Assembly: GCA_030544215.1 (NCBI GenBank)
Contig: JARZZO010000009.1
Location: 51,083,129 to 51,147,128 of the forward strand
DNA length: 64,000 bases
From: Zantedeschia hybrid cultivar
Taxonomy: Eukaryota > Streptophyta > Magnoliopsida > Alismatales > Araceae
Direction: 5' to 3'
Shown here: piece after piece, positions 1-10,684 of the stretch
Layout: each line of letters begins with the position of its first letter
Position numbering within the stretch: position 1 is the stretch's first letter
Notes under the pieces: generated by a model
Told to the model about the DNA's origin: nothing
The model's input: the letters and a program-made list of their open reading frames with translations, nothing else
The model's database searches: none
Made by a program: the position numbers and the translations under genes

Positions 1-1427
1 TTAACATACTACTAGCCATGCCATATGAGAAATCAATATATGCCGTGTAAACCTCTGTATGTGTTACAGGTTATTTGTTTAACAGATGCATTGGCTAGGG
101 ATCGCTTATTGAGTTTTGCGGACTCATAAATGCTACTAACCATTTTTAACAGAGATTGCTTGAAGGTCCAATTAGTTAAGGAATCGGACTTTTGGGAGGG
201 TTTTCATATCTTAATAGATATTTGATATTCAGTTTCGATATATGCAGAGTAGTTATAGTTATGGTTGTGTAGAGTAGTTATGTACCTTGTTGACATAAGT
301 GTTGAAAGGTTTTACCTTTTTAATCATCTATTTTGATGGTTTTGGTGTTAGCTTGTAATACAGAATTATTTACTATTTGAGATGGTAATGATTTTTAATC
401 TTTAACCTCATAGTATCCCTTATCTCTTATACCCTAGGTTTCAAACCTAATGACAATCACTATTCACAAACTGAAAAGGGTGGTTAAACAAGGTTAGGAA
501 GCCCATTAACTTGGGAAAATTCTTTTTTCAAGTGTACCGGGCGCCCAATTATGTGTCGATCGTTGAGTTTTGTAAGTGGCCAACTATATGGCCGTCTAGT
601 TGAGGTGCACTAGATAGTAGTGTAGTAAAATAGTGATCACTTTTCTGTAGAGAATTTGGGTTGAGATATGGTTGGTACTATTGGAAATAGGACAAACAAA
701 TATACATTTTTTTTAGAAAATCAATTTTCCTTCGTTCTAAAGTTTAGAGGGTCTAAACATTCATGAATCAATTTAGGAATGTGTGGATCTGCCTGTAAGC
801 ATCGAGTTCTCTTCGGATATGAGCTCCTCCATGGAAGGCAAGTCCCTTCCACTGCAACTCTTACCTAAGCGAGGTTGTTAGAGTTTGACTAAGATTTAGA
901 GGGTACTTACTGATACCAACTTGTGCAGCAACCCAAGCTACCGCCACGGTGCTTCAACGGTGAGTTATGGGTATTATTCTTAAGAGAAGAGAGAAGGGAG
1001 AAGAGAGGATTTTTTTTTTCTTTAAGGAGGGATAGCATTCAATGCTTGGTGCGCCTTTTAGGAGACCAAGAGGAGGTGATAGAAGGCCAAGAAATTTGAG
1101 ATTTCATGAAGGATTCATAGGAGTTTGCTTTAGAAACTCAGTTCGTCCGTAAGAGGTAGGTGATGCTTACCCCACACATGAAATAATTGTATTAATATAA
1201 ACCATGGTTGTTTTCAAGTTTTTAAAAGGTTAATCAATGTGTAAGAGAATCTTAATTTCATTATGGAACCTTAATCCTATGAAAGTAGTCAAGAAATACA
1301 AAAAAATTCAAAGATTTGGGTGTGCACCCGGTGTGATCCGGATAGCCAAATCTATGGCCGTTTGTGTGAAGTAGATGACCAGGTCTCTAGCTGTCAGTGC
1401 ACTAGGCGGCTAGTACCTGGCTGTCCT
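1..1427. other. Non-coding LTR-like flank
   Basis: No credible coding region is visible. The part at about 915-1290 is recognisably similar, with many gaps, to 33123-33480: a shared 'gcagcaaccc' block, then a 'ggtgagtt' block, then a purine-rich AGGAGG/GAGAGAAGGC block, then a 'gtattaata' block, in the same order. A weaker match links about 470-640 with 13700-13840 ('cccattaactt', 'gtgatcacttt'). I read this as part of an old LTR or LTR-derived repeat in plus orientation. The family is not identified. Confidence 0.4.
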
Positions 1428-2923
1428 TGTAACGACCCATCACCCTATAATCGGGGATCTGATTACTAAATGAGTACCGAATCATTAAAATTAGGAACCA
1501 AACTAAGATCTCAAATAAGTCTGAGAAATAAATGATAAACTAAGCTAAACAATCCATACAAGATCGATTTGTAAAGAAGGTGCAAGAATTAAAAATTATT
1601 ACAATTTGACTCTACTCAGCAAATAATTACATAATCCAACTGAAAAGAAATAATTATGCGTACAGGCCTGAAAAAAGAAAATATAACTATGACAGGGCAT
1701 ACCCCAGAACAGTAGTTGCTGATGCGCAATCCGAGACGAACTCCACAACCTCTAGGCCTGCCGAGAACCCTCACCTAAAACTGCATGGGGGAGTCGCACT
1801 AGAATAGACTTAGTAGGGATCCTTCGATCCCCACCTCCCACACACGCACCCACAGTCTCAACAACACAAAGATATAGGAAACATAAGCATAAGTAAAGTA
1901 GTAATTAAAGTACACGTCTACGAAAAGGAACACACCAAGACTGCCAAACCAACCTGAAAAGCACCAACCTACTAGGACAAAATAGCAACCCCTCGGATAG
2001 CGTGCTGGCTACTCCATCTTGTCTAACTCTAGGTGATTCTGTCTCCTCCTAGCCATGAGTGACACTACAAAGTGTACCACTCCCACATCAGTATTAGCTA
2101 TTACCTCCGGGTACACCAGGTGACCTTCGCCTATTAGGCGTCACCTTGTCACTCCCACATTGACACGGCGTCACTCCCACACCGACATAGAGTGTCAAGC
2201 GCTAACAACTGTCACTTTAGGTCCACGATCGCATAAACACAACACAGTGCGATCCGATCACATGGAAATCCTCACCCCCAATGTATGATTTCAAGCATGC
2301 ATTTGACAGGATTGTCTAACAATATACAAGAATCTATTTAACATTTTTATAACAGTCTTGCATGCTAAATGTAGGAAATTAAGGGGCTCTGGCTTGAATC
2401 ACATCGCCCGTGGCTGACGTCATTCAAAGTCCTAAAACTGGTTCCCACAGAAACTGGCTTAGGACAGGAGGGACCTGTGCCTAAATCGCGTCGCCCATAG
2501 TCGACACCATTTAAATAGCGTCACCTGGTTGCGACAACATTTAGTGTCCGAAAATAGAACTGCCCTCTGGCAACAAGGCCTAAATTGATCGACACCATTT
2601 GCAAATGGCGTCACCCTGGCCTGATGCCATTTAGCACCCGAAAATAGGATTTCCCTCTGACCTCCCACGAGCCACAACATGGAATTTTCTCTCCCAAATT
2701 GCCCCAAAAATACCAAAATAGAAGGGAGAGGGGAGAATTTAAATAACCAAATTGAAAACACACCAATCTCCATTTCATAAAAACGAGCATTTCCATTAAA
2801 AACTCCCTAAACATGCTCATTCTACCCGAAATCATCACATCTCCATAACATGCTCTAAAGCGGAAAATCATGGTTTAAATCAAATGAATTACATGCGAGG
2901 ATCGTCGCCCTACCGGTTACTTG
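1428..2923 (-). mobile_element. Gypsy solo LTR, terminal half (interrupted by Copia-1)
   Basis: Begins TGTAACGACCC, the reverse complement of the GGGTCGTTACA end of the complete Gypsy LTRs at 15089 and 20989. Internal landmarks match those LTRs in reverse order, including the 'ggggatc...cctac' block near 1820. The preceding five bases (1423-1427, GTCCT) nearly match the five after the other half (12779-12783, GTCTT), as expected for a target-site duplication with one change. The two halves total about 2.04 kb once Copia-1 is removed. No internal region is visible, hence a solo LTR. It is much more diverged than the 15089 element. Confidence 0.75.
2394..2634. repeat. Four 34-bp dyads with 10-bp spacer
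   Basis: Copies at 2394-2427, 2481-2514, 2511-2544 and 2601-2634. Each has a left arm of the type TTGAATCACATC or CTAAATCGCGTC, a ten-base spacer, and a right arm of the type GACGTCATTCAA or GACACCATTTAA. TTGAAT pairs with ATTCAA in the first copy and TAAAT with ATTTA in the second and third. A fifth, collapsed copy at about 2583-2600 has lost its spacer. The arrangement matches that of the 15178-16519 array. Confidence 0.8.
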
Positions 2924-4464
2924 GGTTGGGTTCTCGGGTTTTTCCGGATCTTACGCGCAGCGAAAAATAAAATAAAACTACGAAGATCCGTTCCCGTTTC
3001 GAAAAACTAAAAAATTACAATTATCGGATAATCGATTCTCACTATGTGCGGATTCGAATCCGCAACAGTTCGGTTACGTCGGTGCGACACCGCAAGCCGC
3101 ACAAGCGCCCGGCCTCTAGCGAAGTCCACGCGATCTTCCTCGCGACGGATATCCTCACGTTCCTCATTCTTCGCAGCCCACGAAACCTCCGCCGGTCGCC
3201 GCAACGCGCGGACGATTTCCCATCGAACGGGATTCGGAGAAGCGGTGGAGTAGATCTAGATCTGTCTAGACGCCAGAAAGAGAGAGAAACAGAGGAGGGG
3301 CGGCTAGGGTTAGCAGCAGCTTAGCCTGCTCAGCCCGTTCGCTATGTTTTATACTAACCGCGCGATTTTTCATAAAAACCCCCGGTTTATATAAAACCCA
3401 CTTATTTATCCATCACCTTGAGAATCATTTGCGTGTGACCCTCTAGGCCCAATTACCAGTCCAATTAATGGCCCAACAAGCCCAGTGACTCCTCACTGGC
3501 TTTATTAATCAATTAATAACCATTTATTAATTAATTAATCAATCGAATTGATGTCGCATATCGAATTCGACCGGGCCTCTGATCACGTTGGATGCCAAGC
3601 AACACCACGTGAACCCGGAAGGTATCGGGGTTAAGTAACCCACTCTTGGAACCTTTCCGCAGACAGTTACCGCGTGGATATAATCCTTCATTCGTACAAT
3701 GCTCTCGAGTCAACTCAGGGTATGGCGAGCAGTCAAACCCTAACCGGTCGACTCACTTGGATTAGATGCCACTGATGAATATCAGAAAACTCCTTTCCTG
3801 ATATTATCGTTCGCCCTGGCCAGGGACTTCCGTGCATCCTTCCTAGAGCATTCTCTCTCTAAGTACCGAGAGCGAATGATTCCTTATTGACACACAATTC
3901 CCTTCGACGGTATTCCGTTGTACCCAATCCTTGGCGTTTTAGAATCCCGTGGCTAGAGATTCGTAAACCAAGGTCAAAGCACATAAGTCCACCGACAAGG
4001 TGTCCTTGGTGTCTCAGGTCCGAGGACCATCCATGCAACTGCGACAATAGAATCAAGCTGTTGACAGTAAGGTACAATACCATCCAACAATTCAGTCGGA
4101 TCAGTTCAATGAACTCATTCTCCAATGAGCACCTACAGATTCGCCTTAGTGTCTCCACACAAGTGACTTATGAGATCAGTCACCCTCATCATATGAGCAG
4201 GAGTAATCTGTACTAGTCTAACCGGATATCCGATGTCCTTCTCGGATATCCTCTGACTAGGAACGATTAAGAATGTGTGTGTTTAAGTGATCAGTCTCAT
4301 TAATATGATCTCATCATAATCTGATCATTATAGCACATATTCACGGACTTCATTATGAAATGATAATTAATGCGATTTACACATAATGAATATTATGCCA
4401 TTATATTAATAAATGAACGAGATTTACATAGTCAGATTGGCTTGTAGGACACCTAAAACTAACA
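2924..4464 (-). repeat. 3' LTR of Copia-1
   Basis: 1541 bp, the same length as its partner at 10685-12225. The outer end has mutated from TG to GG (2924-2925); the inner end is the canonical CTAACA. A TATAAAA promoter box on the element strand lies at 3347-3353 (TTTTATA on the plus strand). Short reading frames in the LTR are conserved among copies only because the LTRs are homologous. Confidence 0.92.
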
Positions 4465-4478
4465 ATCTCCCACTTGGA
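4465..4478 (-). promoter_or_regulatory. Polypurine tract of Copia-1
   Basis: Immediately inside the 3' LTR the element strand reads CCAAGTGGGAGAT, the purine-rich plus-strand primer site typical of Copia elements. The same sequence abuts the 3' LTR of Copia-2 (24582) and, with a TCAAG start, Copia-3 (49269). Confidence 0.8.
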
Positions 4479-5995
4479 CTAAAGCCAATCACCTTTATAC
4501 AATAAGCCTATAGACTCTAGGTGACGCTCAAACACAATTTGAGCCAACGGCTTTGTCAGTAGATCTGCTACATTATCGACGGATAGAACTCTTTCTACTA
4601 CTACATCTCTTCTGGATATGATCTCTATGATAATATGAAAGCGCCTCAGAATATGCTTTGATTTCTTATGAGACCGCGGCTCTTTTGCTTGCGCAATTGC
4701 TCCATTGTTGTCACACAACAGTGGAACAGGCTCAGAGATGCTGGGAACTACGCCGAGGTTGGTGATGAATTTCTTCAACCATACTGCTTCCTTGGCGGCT
4801 TCAGCTGCAGCGATGTACTCAGCTTCAGTCGTCGAATCTGCAGTGGTTACTTGCTTGGAACTCTTCCAGCACACTGAGCCTCCATTCAAAGTAAATACGA
4901 ATCCAGATGTTGACTTGCTATTATTTGGATATGACTGGAAACTCGAGTCAGTAAAGTCTCGCTGTTTCAAGTCACCTCCTCCATAGACAAGAAACATATC
5001 CTTAGTTCTTCTCAAGTACTTAAGGATACATTTCACTGTCTTCCAGTACTCTTCGCCTAGATCAACCAGAAATCTACTCGTAACACTTAGAGCAAATGCA
5101 ACATCAGGCTGTGTACATAGCATGGCATACATAATAGATCCTATGGCAGAGGCATAGGGTATTCTATCCATGAGTGCCCTCTCATCAGGAGTCTTAGGAG
5201 ACTTTTCCTTTGAGAGATTAATTCCATGTATCATCGGTATGAAACCTCTTTTGAAATTTTCCATGCCAAACCTTTTGACTATGGTATCTATGTACAAGGA
5301 TTGGGTCATTCCAAGCATCCTCTTTGATCTATCTCTATAGATCCGTATTCCTAATACGTAGGATGCTACTCCCAAATCCTTCATGGAGAAGTTTTTCGAC
5401 AGCCAGATCTTTACTGATGACATCATAGCTACATCATTCCCAATGAGTAGTATGTCATCTACGTAAAGAACTAGAAAGTGACTGCACTCCCATTGGTCTT
5501 CTTGTACACACAAGGTTCATCTTCATTCTTAATGAAGTCATAAGACTTGACAGCCTCGTCAAATCTTATGTTCCAGCTCTGAGAAGCCTGCTTCAATCCA
5601 TAAATGGACCTCTGAAGCTTGCACACTTTATCTGGAGATTCTTTGGATGTGAAACCTTCTGGTTGTATCATATACACCTCTTCCTCAAGCTTACCATTGA
5701 GGAAGACAGTCTTCACATCCATCTGCCAGATTTCATAATCAAAATGTGCAGTAATGGCGAGTAGAACTCTGATCGACTTTATCATGGCAACTGGTGAGAA
5801 AGTCTCGTCATAGTCAATTCCTTGCCTTTGACGATATCTCATTGCAACCAACCTTGCCTTATAAGTGTTGATCCGTCCATCAGCACCGATCTTTCTCTTA
5901 AAGATCCACTTGCAACCGATGGGTACAATACCCTCGGGCAAGTCCTCCAAGTTCCAAACTTGGTTGGTGTACATGAACTGGATTTCTGAGTTCAT
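4479..5995 (-). pseudogene. Copia-1 reverse transcriptase and RNase H
   Basis: Reads in two frames on the minus strand (5995 to 5471, then 5513 to 4479). The first holds the RT N-terminus (GIDYDETFSPVAMIKS, then QMDVKTVFLNG, with the first catalytic Asp) and the palm (KQASQSWN). The second holds the YVDD catalytic motif at 5454-5465, followed by the thumb and connection, and RNase H (FTDSSFQS, then STTEAEYIAA, then LCDNNGAI, with the catalytic Asp/Glu/Asp). The frames are joined by a one-base loss at about 5471-5478: the matching site in Copia-2 and Copia-3 has one more base. The catalytic residues survive, but the frame does not. Confidence 0.88.
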
Positions 5996-6037
5996 GGCTT
6001 CTCGCCATTTTCCGGATTCTGGGCCTTCTATGGCCTC

Positions 6038-7897
6038 CTAGTAGGTTTTAGGATCATCATCCTCATTATATTCTACCTTAGACTCACCTTCAGTGATATG
6101 TCCTACATATCGTTTGGGCAGTCTAGGTACTCTACCAGATCTACGAAGCTCATTTGTGTGTACCTGAACTGATTCAGGAACTGATATCTCATATGATGAT
6201 AATGCAGCTATTTGGGGATCTAGAACCTCTTCCAGTACTATTTTACTCCCACTGTCCTCTTGGAGAAGGTATTCCTCTTCCAGGAATACAACTTTCCTGA
6301 CGACAAACACCTTTTGTTCACCAGGATGGAAAAAATAGTATCCAAAGGTTTCCTTTTGATATCCCACAAACCTGCATTTATCAGTTCGTGATTCCAGCTT
6401 GTCTGGATCATACCTCTTTACATGAGCAAGACAACCCCAGACTTTAACATGTTTAAATTCTGGTTTCCTGCCTTTCCATATCTCATATGGAGTAGAGGTC
6501 ACAGACTTGCTGGGTACTCTGTTCAGTAAGTATGCTGCTGACTCTAGAGCATACCCCCAGAGGGACACTGGTAATCCTGAAAAGCTCATCATGGATCGCA
6601 CCATGTCCAACAAGGTGCGATTCCTCCTTTCTGATACACCATTCATCTGTGGTGTATATGGTGGGGTTAGCTGAGAAAGGATACTATTATCTTTTAAGAA
6701 TTGTGTGAAATTAATACTCAAGTATTCTCCTCCTCGATCTGATCGAAGAACTTTAATACTCTTTCCTAACTGCTTCTCTACCTCATTCTTGAACTCCTTG
6801 AACTTCTCAAATGCTTCCGACTTGTACTTCATTAAGTAAACATAGCCGAATCTTGAGACGTCATCGGTGAACGTGATGAAGTATAAGTTGCCACCTTTGG
6901 CTTGGGTGCACATAGGACCACATACATCCGAATGTATTAGTTCCAGAATGTCCTTGACACGTTTTCCATGTCCAGTAAATGGAGATCTTGCCATCTTTCC
7001 TATAAGGCAAGATTCACATATTGCAAACGATTCATAATCGAATGCTGTTAAGTAACCATACTTGTGCAACTTTTGCAACCTGCTTTCGCCAATGTGCCCA
7101 AGTCTACAATGCCATATGTAGGTTTGGTTCACACAATTCTTGCTCTTCTTAAGAGCATTATCAATTTGAAGATTGTAATAAGAAACATCTAACAAATATA
7201 GACCGTTGACTAAGGATGCCGAAGCTATTGATTTATTACCATAATAAATCGAACAACTTCTATTCTCAATAGTCAACCTATATCCTATCTTGTCCAAACA
7301 AGACACTGATCTGATATTCTTTATTATGCTAGAAGCATAATAACAATCTTCTAATAGTAAGGTGTCTCCTGATGGAAGTCTGAGGTTTGCTGTCCCAACA
7401 GCAATCGCCGCAACTTTTGCGTCGTTTCCTAGTCTCAATTCCACTTCGCCTTGTCTCAGCTTGTGCTTACTTATCAGTATATGTGCATCATAACAGATAT
7501 GAGAAACACATCCGGTATCCAATACCCAAGATGTGGAATCTCTAACTGACAAGTTGATATCTATCATATAGATATCTGAAGCTTCAGATAGCTTCAATTT
7601 TCCATGAGCTTTATCGTTAAGGAACTCCTTGCAGTTCATCTTCCAGTGACCATACTGCTTATAGTAGAAGCAGTCACCCTTCACTACTCTTTTGCCTTTG
7701 TCCTTCGATCTTTTATCGTTAGCTGTCACCTCTGCTTCAGGGGCATCCAATGCCGATTCAGCAGGAGGATCAGCTCTAGGGACAAAGTCAATATGTTCAG
7801 ATCTGAAGACATTCTTCAGGTTTCTGAACTAATCCGAGTAGATCAGGTAAGTCAAAAGGGCATCACGTATGCCGCGGAGTGGGTTATTCGATGACAT
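6038..7897 (-). pseudogene. Copia-1 gag remnant, protease and integrase
   Basis: The likely start is ATG at 7897 (MSSNNPLRG). A W-to-stop change (7829-7831) truncates it, and a Q-to-stop (6038-6040) separates integrase from RT. In order: a zinc knuckle at about 7640-7675 reading CFYYKQYGHWKMNC, whose second cysteine is tyrosine; protease with VLDTG; the pre-integrase HCRLGHIGE; an integrase core with Asp (IHSDVCGPM), Asp (RSDRGGEY) and Glu (GVSERRNRT). Only about 60 residues precede the knuckle; the usual roughly 200-residue capsid region of Copia Gag is missing. Copia-2 is built the same way, so this is a family trait rather than a local deletion. Confidence 0.88.
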
Positions 7898-8084
7898 AAT
7901 TCCCTACAAGAGATAAGTAAAATCTATTTAGCAGATGTTCAATTATTAAAATTTAAAACAAGACATGGTCTTTTGTTCAAGTTTAACTCCCACTAATTTT
8001 CGACGGACTGTATAACCCCCAGTTATACAGAACGGGAGACGCCGACAGTCTCCTAGTAGGGATTAGAATCTCAATAACTTGCAC

Positions 8085-8400
8085 TACAACCTTGTGGATG
8101 GCACAACAAACTGTAATATAATCAAAGAGCACCCAACTCATGGGACTTGCAACTCCTTGCAATATCTGATCATGGCTTCGGTCCCCAGAGATTTAATGGC
8201 CTTGTGGATAGCACAACAAACCACTAATTCTGGCCTAAGCTAACCATCGTTACGCGACGAGCATAGATTTACATGCAGCCCTTGTGGATAGTACAACAAA
8301 GCTACATAGTTCCTCTACCCCGATCATATAGGCATCTAATGCCATAGGCATAGTTTCTCATCCCAATTAAACAGGCCTTGTGGATAGCACAACAAACCTG
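8085..8400 (-). ncRNA. Four-hairpin array in the Copia-1 leader
   Basis: Cores at 8090-8110, 8200-8220, 8280-8300 and 8376-8396. Each core contains TTGTG-GATAG-CACAA (the first has GATGG, the third GATAG with CACAA changed to TACAA), a five-base stem around a five-base loop. Flanks differ between units but complement each other: TACAA/CTGTA, TTAaTGG/CCAcTAA, ATGcAGC/GCTaCAT and CAGG/CCTG. This is the signature of four related but independently sequenced stem-loops in the genomic RNA, between primer site and gag. Function unknown; packaging or dimerisation signals are plausible. Confidence 0.7.
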
Positions 8401-8644
8401 CCTAAAGTGATTCGAATCCTATGACTATAACGATGGTAGACCACGCGGTAAGTTCTTAACTACTCGCGTTACGGCTTAGAGTTTATCTAAGGGTATTTAG
8501 ATAACTTTTATCTTAGTCTCTCCTAGGTGATAGTATATAAATATATCGTATATATTTAGTAAATACTATACCTGCTTTGATTCATAATCAAAAGAAAATA
8601 ATGCATCACATATATGTCTAGTGTAGTCATGGATAGCACAGTGG

Positions 8645-8669
8645 GTTTGACTGGAGCCAACAGTCAAAC
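8645..8669 (-). ncRNA. 9-bp leader hairpin, Copia-1
   Basis: A perfect inverted repeat, GTTTGACTG and CAGTCAAAC, around a seven-base loop. It lies 14 bases from a partial copy of the GGATAGCAC core. It is retained in Copia-2 (28692-28716) and, with a shorter 7-bp stem, in Copia-3 (54950-54974). Confidence 0.6.
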
Positions 8670-9270
8670 GCACACACAATCTAACATAACAATTATAATA
8701 GATATTCAGCAAACACACAGGCAAAGGATCTACATCTTTTCGCCTTCCTGGTTGCAGCTGTGGATCGTCCTCGCTCCTTCCTCGATTGCCTCGATCAGAT
8801 TACAATAATTCTAGAATTACAAGTAAATTGTAGAAAGCCTTATGACGAGTACAAGAGAGAGGGTGGTAGAAGTACATCGGAGTATGAGAGAGGGAGAGAT
8901 ACGCAAATCTCTATTTATTAACAATTAATAAACAATTATACATCTACGATCCACACAATTCACATCATTCATCACATGAATAATTAAATAAGTGCATATC
9001 CATGACTACGGTGTGTTTTAAACATCCACACAAGATTCAGCGCATCACATGGCTAAAATAAAAGAGTTTTCAAAATAAATAATTTTGGCTTTCAAAAAGC
9101 TGGGATCCAATCAAAATTGATATTTTAATTTCGAAAACACTTTTAATTAAATTAATCATGCAATCAAATCAAATTTAAAAGCATCAAAAACCCACATCAC
9201 ATGTGCACACAATCCAAATTAATAATTCTAGATTATTCCATGCAAATTAGAACAATTCTAATAATTAAAC

Positions 9271-9758
9271 AATCTAACACTTAGATTGAATCAAATTAAT
9301 AATCTAACAATTAGAATATTAACAGCTAATCTAACTCTTAGACTAGTCCAACAAAGTTAATTAATAATTTAACACTTAAATTAATAATCAACTATAATTA
9401 ATTATTAATTACTAACCCAACACTTAGATTAGTCAATTAATGTTAATTTTTAATTTAACTCTTAAAAAAATAATTAACACTAATTAATTAATAACTAATT
9501 AATCTAACTCTTAGATTAGATAATAAAAGTTATCATTAATTAACTATTAAATTAATGACTAACAATAATTAATTAAGGATTACCAATTTAACATTTAAAT
9601 TAGTCATCCAAGTTAATTATTGATTTAACATTTAAATTAATAATTAACTTACAAATTAATTAACAATTAGTAGAATTATTAATCTAACATTTAGATTAAC
9701 AAACATTAACCTCTTAAATTAGTTAGTTGAGGTTAACTATTAAATTAACACTTAATTT
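9271..9758 (-). repeat. AT-rich array of mini-hairpins, Copia-1 leader
   Basis: A run of 17-base palindromes with 7-base arms and 3-base loops in AT-rich DNA. Clear members: 9271-9287 (AATCTAA/TTAGATT), 9366-9382 (AATTTAA/TTAAATT), 9501-9517, 9585-9601, 9622-9638, 9681-9697 and 9742-9758 (AAATTAA/TTAATTT), plus several imperfect ones. Arm changes are matched on both sides. No coding potential is seen. Confidence 0.65.
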
Positions 9759-9949
9759 AATAATTAACCATAATTAGCTAATAACTAATTGTTAATTAAA
9801 TGATTCTAAATCATTCATTTTCAACAAATTAAAATTGAATAATAACTTTAATTCTCAAAACAATTTTGAACTTTTAAAATTAAAATTAAATTTAATTATT
9901 AAATGGGCAAGGGATTAAATAATTGAAAAAGGGGTTTAATCCAGCTCAA

Positions 9950-10670
9950 TGGTTGAGCTAGTGCTCGGCCAGGACTCGACCCTGGCCTAGCCCTAGGCTC
10001 GAACCCGGGCGCCCATCAGATGGGCTCTTAGTTCGGGCCCGGGCCGGCGTGGGCCAGCCCCTTGGCTCGGGCCCGGCCCAAGCCCACGGGGTTCATCCCC
10101 TTCCTGCGGCTAGGGCAGAAAACCCTAGCCGCAGTAGGGAACCCCCCCGGCCCCAGCCCGACGGCGGCGCCGTCCGGCCGGCCCCCCGGCGCCGCAGGCT
10201 CCGGCCGGTGACCCCTTGCCGCCGGCGACGGCTCAGTGCCGACAAGGGCACCGGTTGAGGCATAAGAAGCCCTATTTTGAGCCCCAAAAAATCTGGTTTT
10301 TCACAAAACCCGAAGAGGCCGGAGAAGGATCTCCTTGTCCAATGCCGGCCTATCCTTCTCCAGCACTGGCCATGTCTTCTAGGATGACCGATGATCCTTC
10401 CCCAAGGATCCGGGGTGTTCGGCAAGCCTTCCCAACCTTTGGAGAAGCCCGATCAAAAACGAAACGGTCGTCGTTCTCCGTCACACGAGGAACACAAAAA
10501 CCCCAAGAAAAGATTCGAATTTTGGAGGATAAAAAATAATCCAATTATCCATTTTGATTTATGTTTATTGCATGAACACAAATCTTGCAAAAAATTCGAA
10601 CTATTGCACGGAATAATACATAGAAATATTAACTTTGGGGACCGAAACGGGAAGAGAAACAGTGGAACCT
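9950..10670 (-). other. GC-rich proximal leader of Copia-1
   Basis: A sharp switch from AT-rich to very GC-rich DNA (about 10010-10260, rich in CGGGCCCG, GGCCCGG and GGCGCCG), then moderate composition up to the primer site. The corresponding region is also GC-rich in Copia-2 (30010-30330) and Copia-3 (56310-56440), but the sequence itself is poorly conserved. Short open frames here are not conserved between copies and do not resemble Gag. Confidence 0.5.
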
Positions 10671-10683
10671 GGCTCTGATACTA
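10671..10683 (-). promoter_or_regulatory. Primer-binding site of Copia-1
   Basis: The element strand reads TAGTATCAGAGCC just inside the 5' LTR, one base from the canonical TGGTATCAGAGCC complementary to the 3' end of initiator methionyl-tRNA. It marks 10685 as the LTR boundary and fixes the minus orientation. Confidence 0.85.
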
Positions 10684-10684
10684 C

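Noticed and set aside
8090..8396. CRISPR-like spacing of a 21-base repeat
   Set aside because: Only four copies, with irregular 80-110 bp spacing, in a plant retrotransposon leader with no cas genes. The hairpin interpretation fits better.
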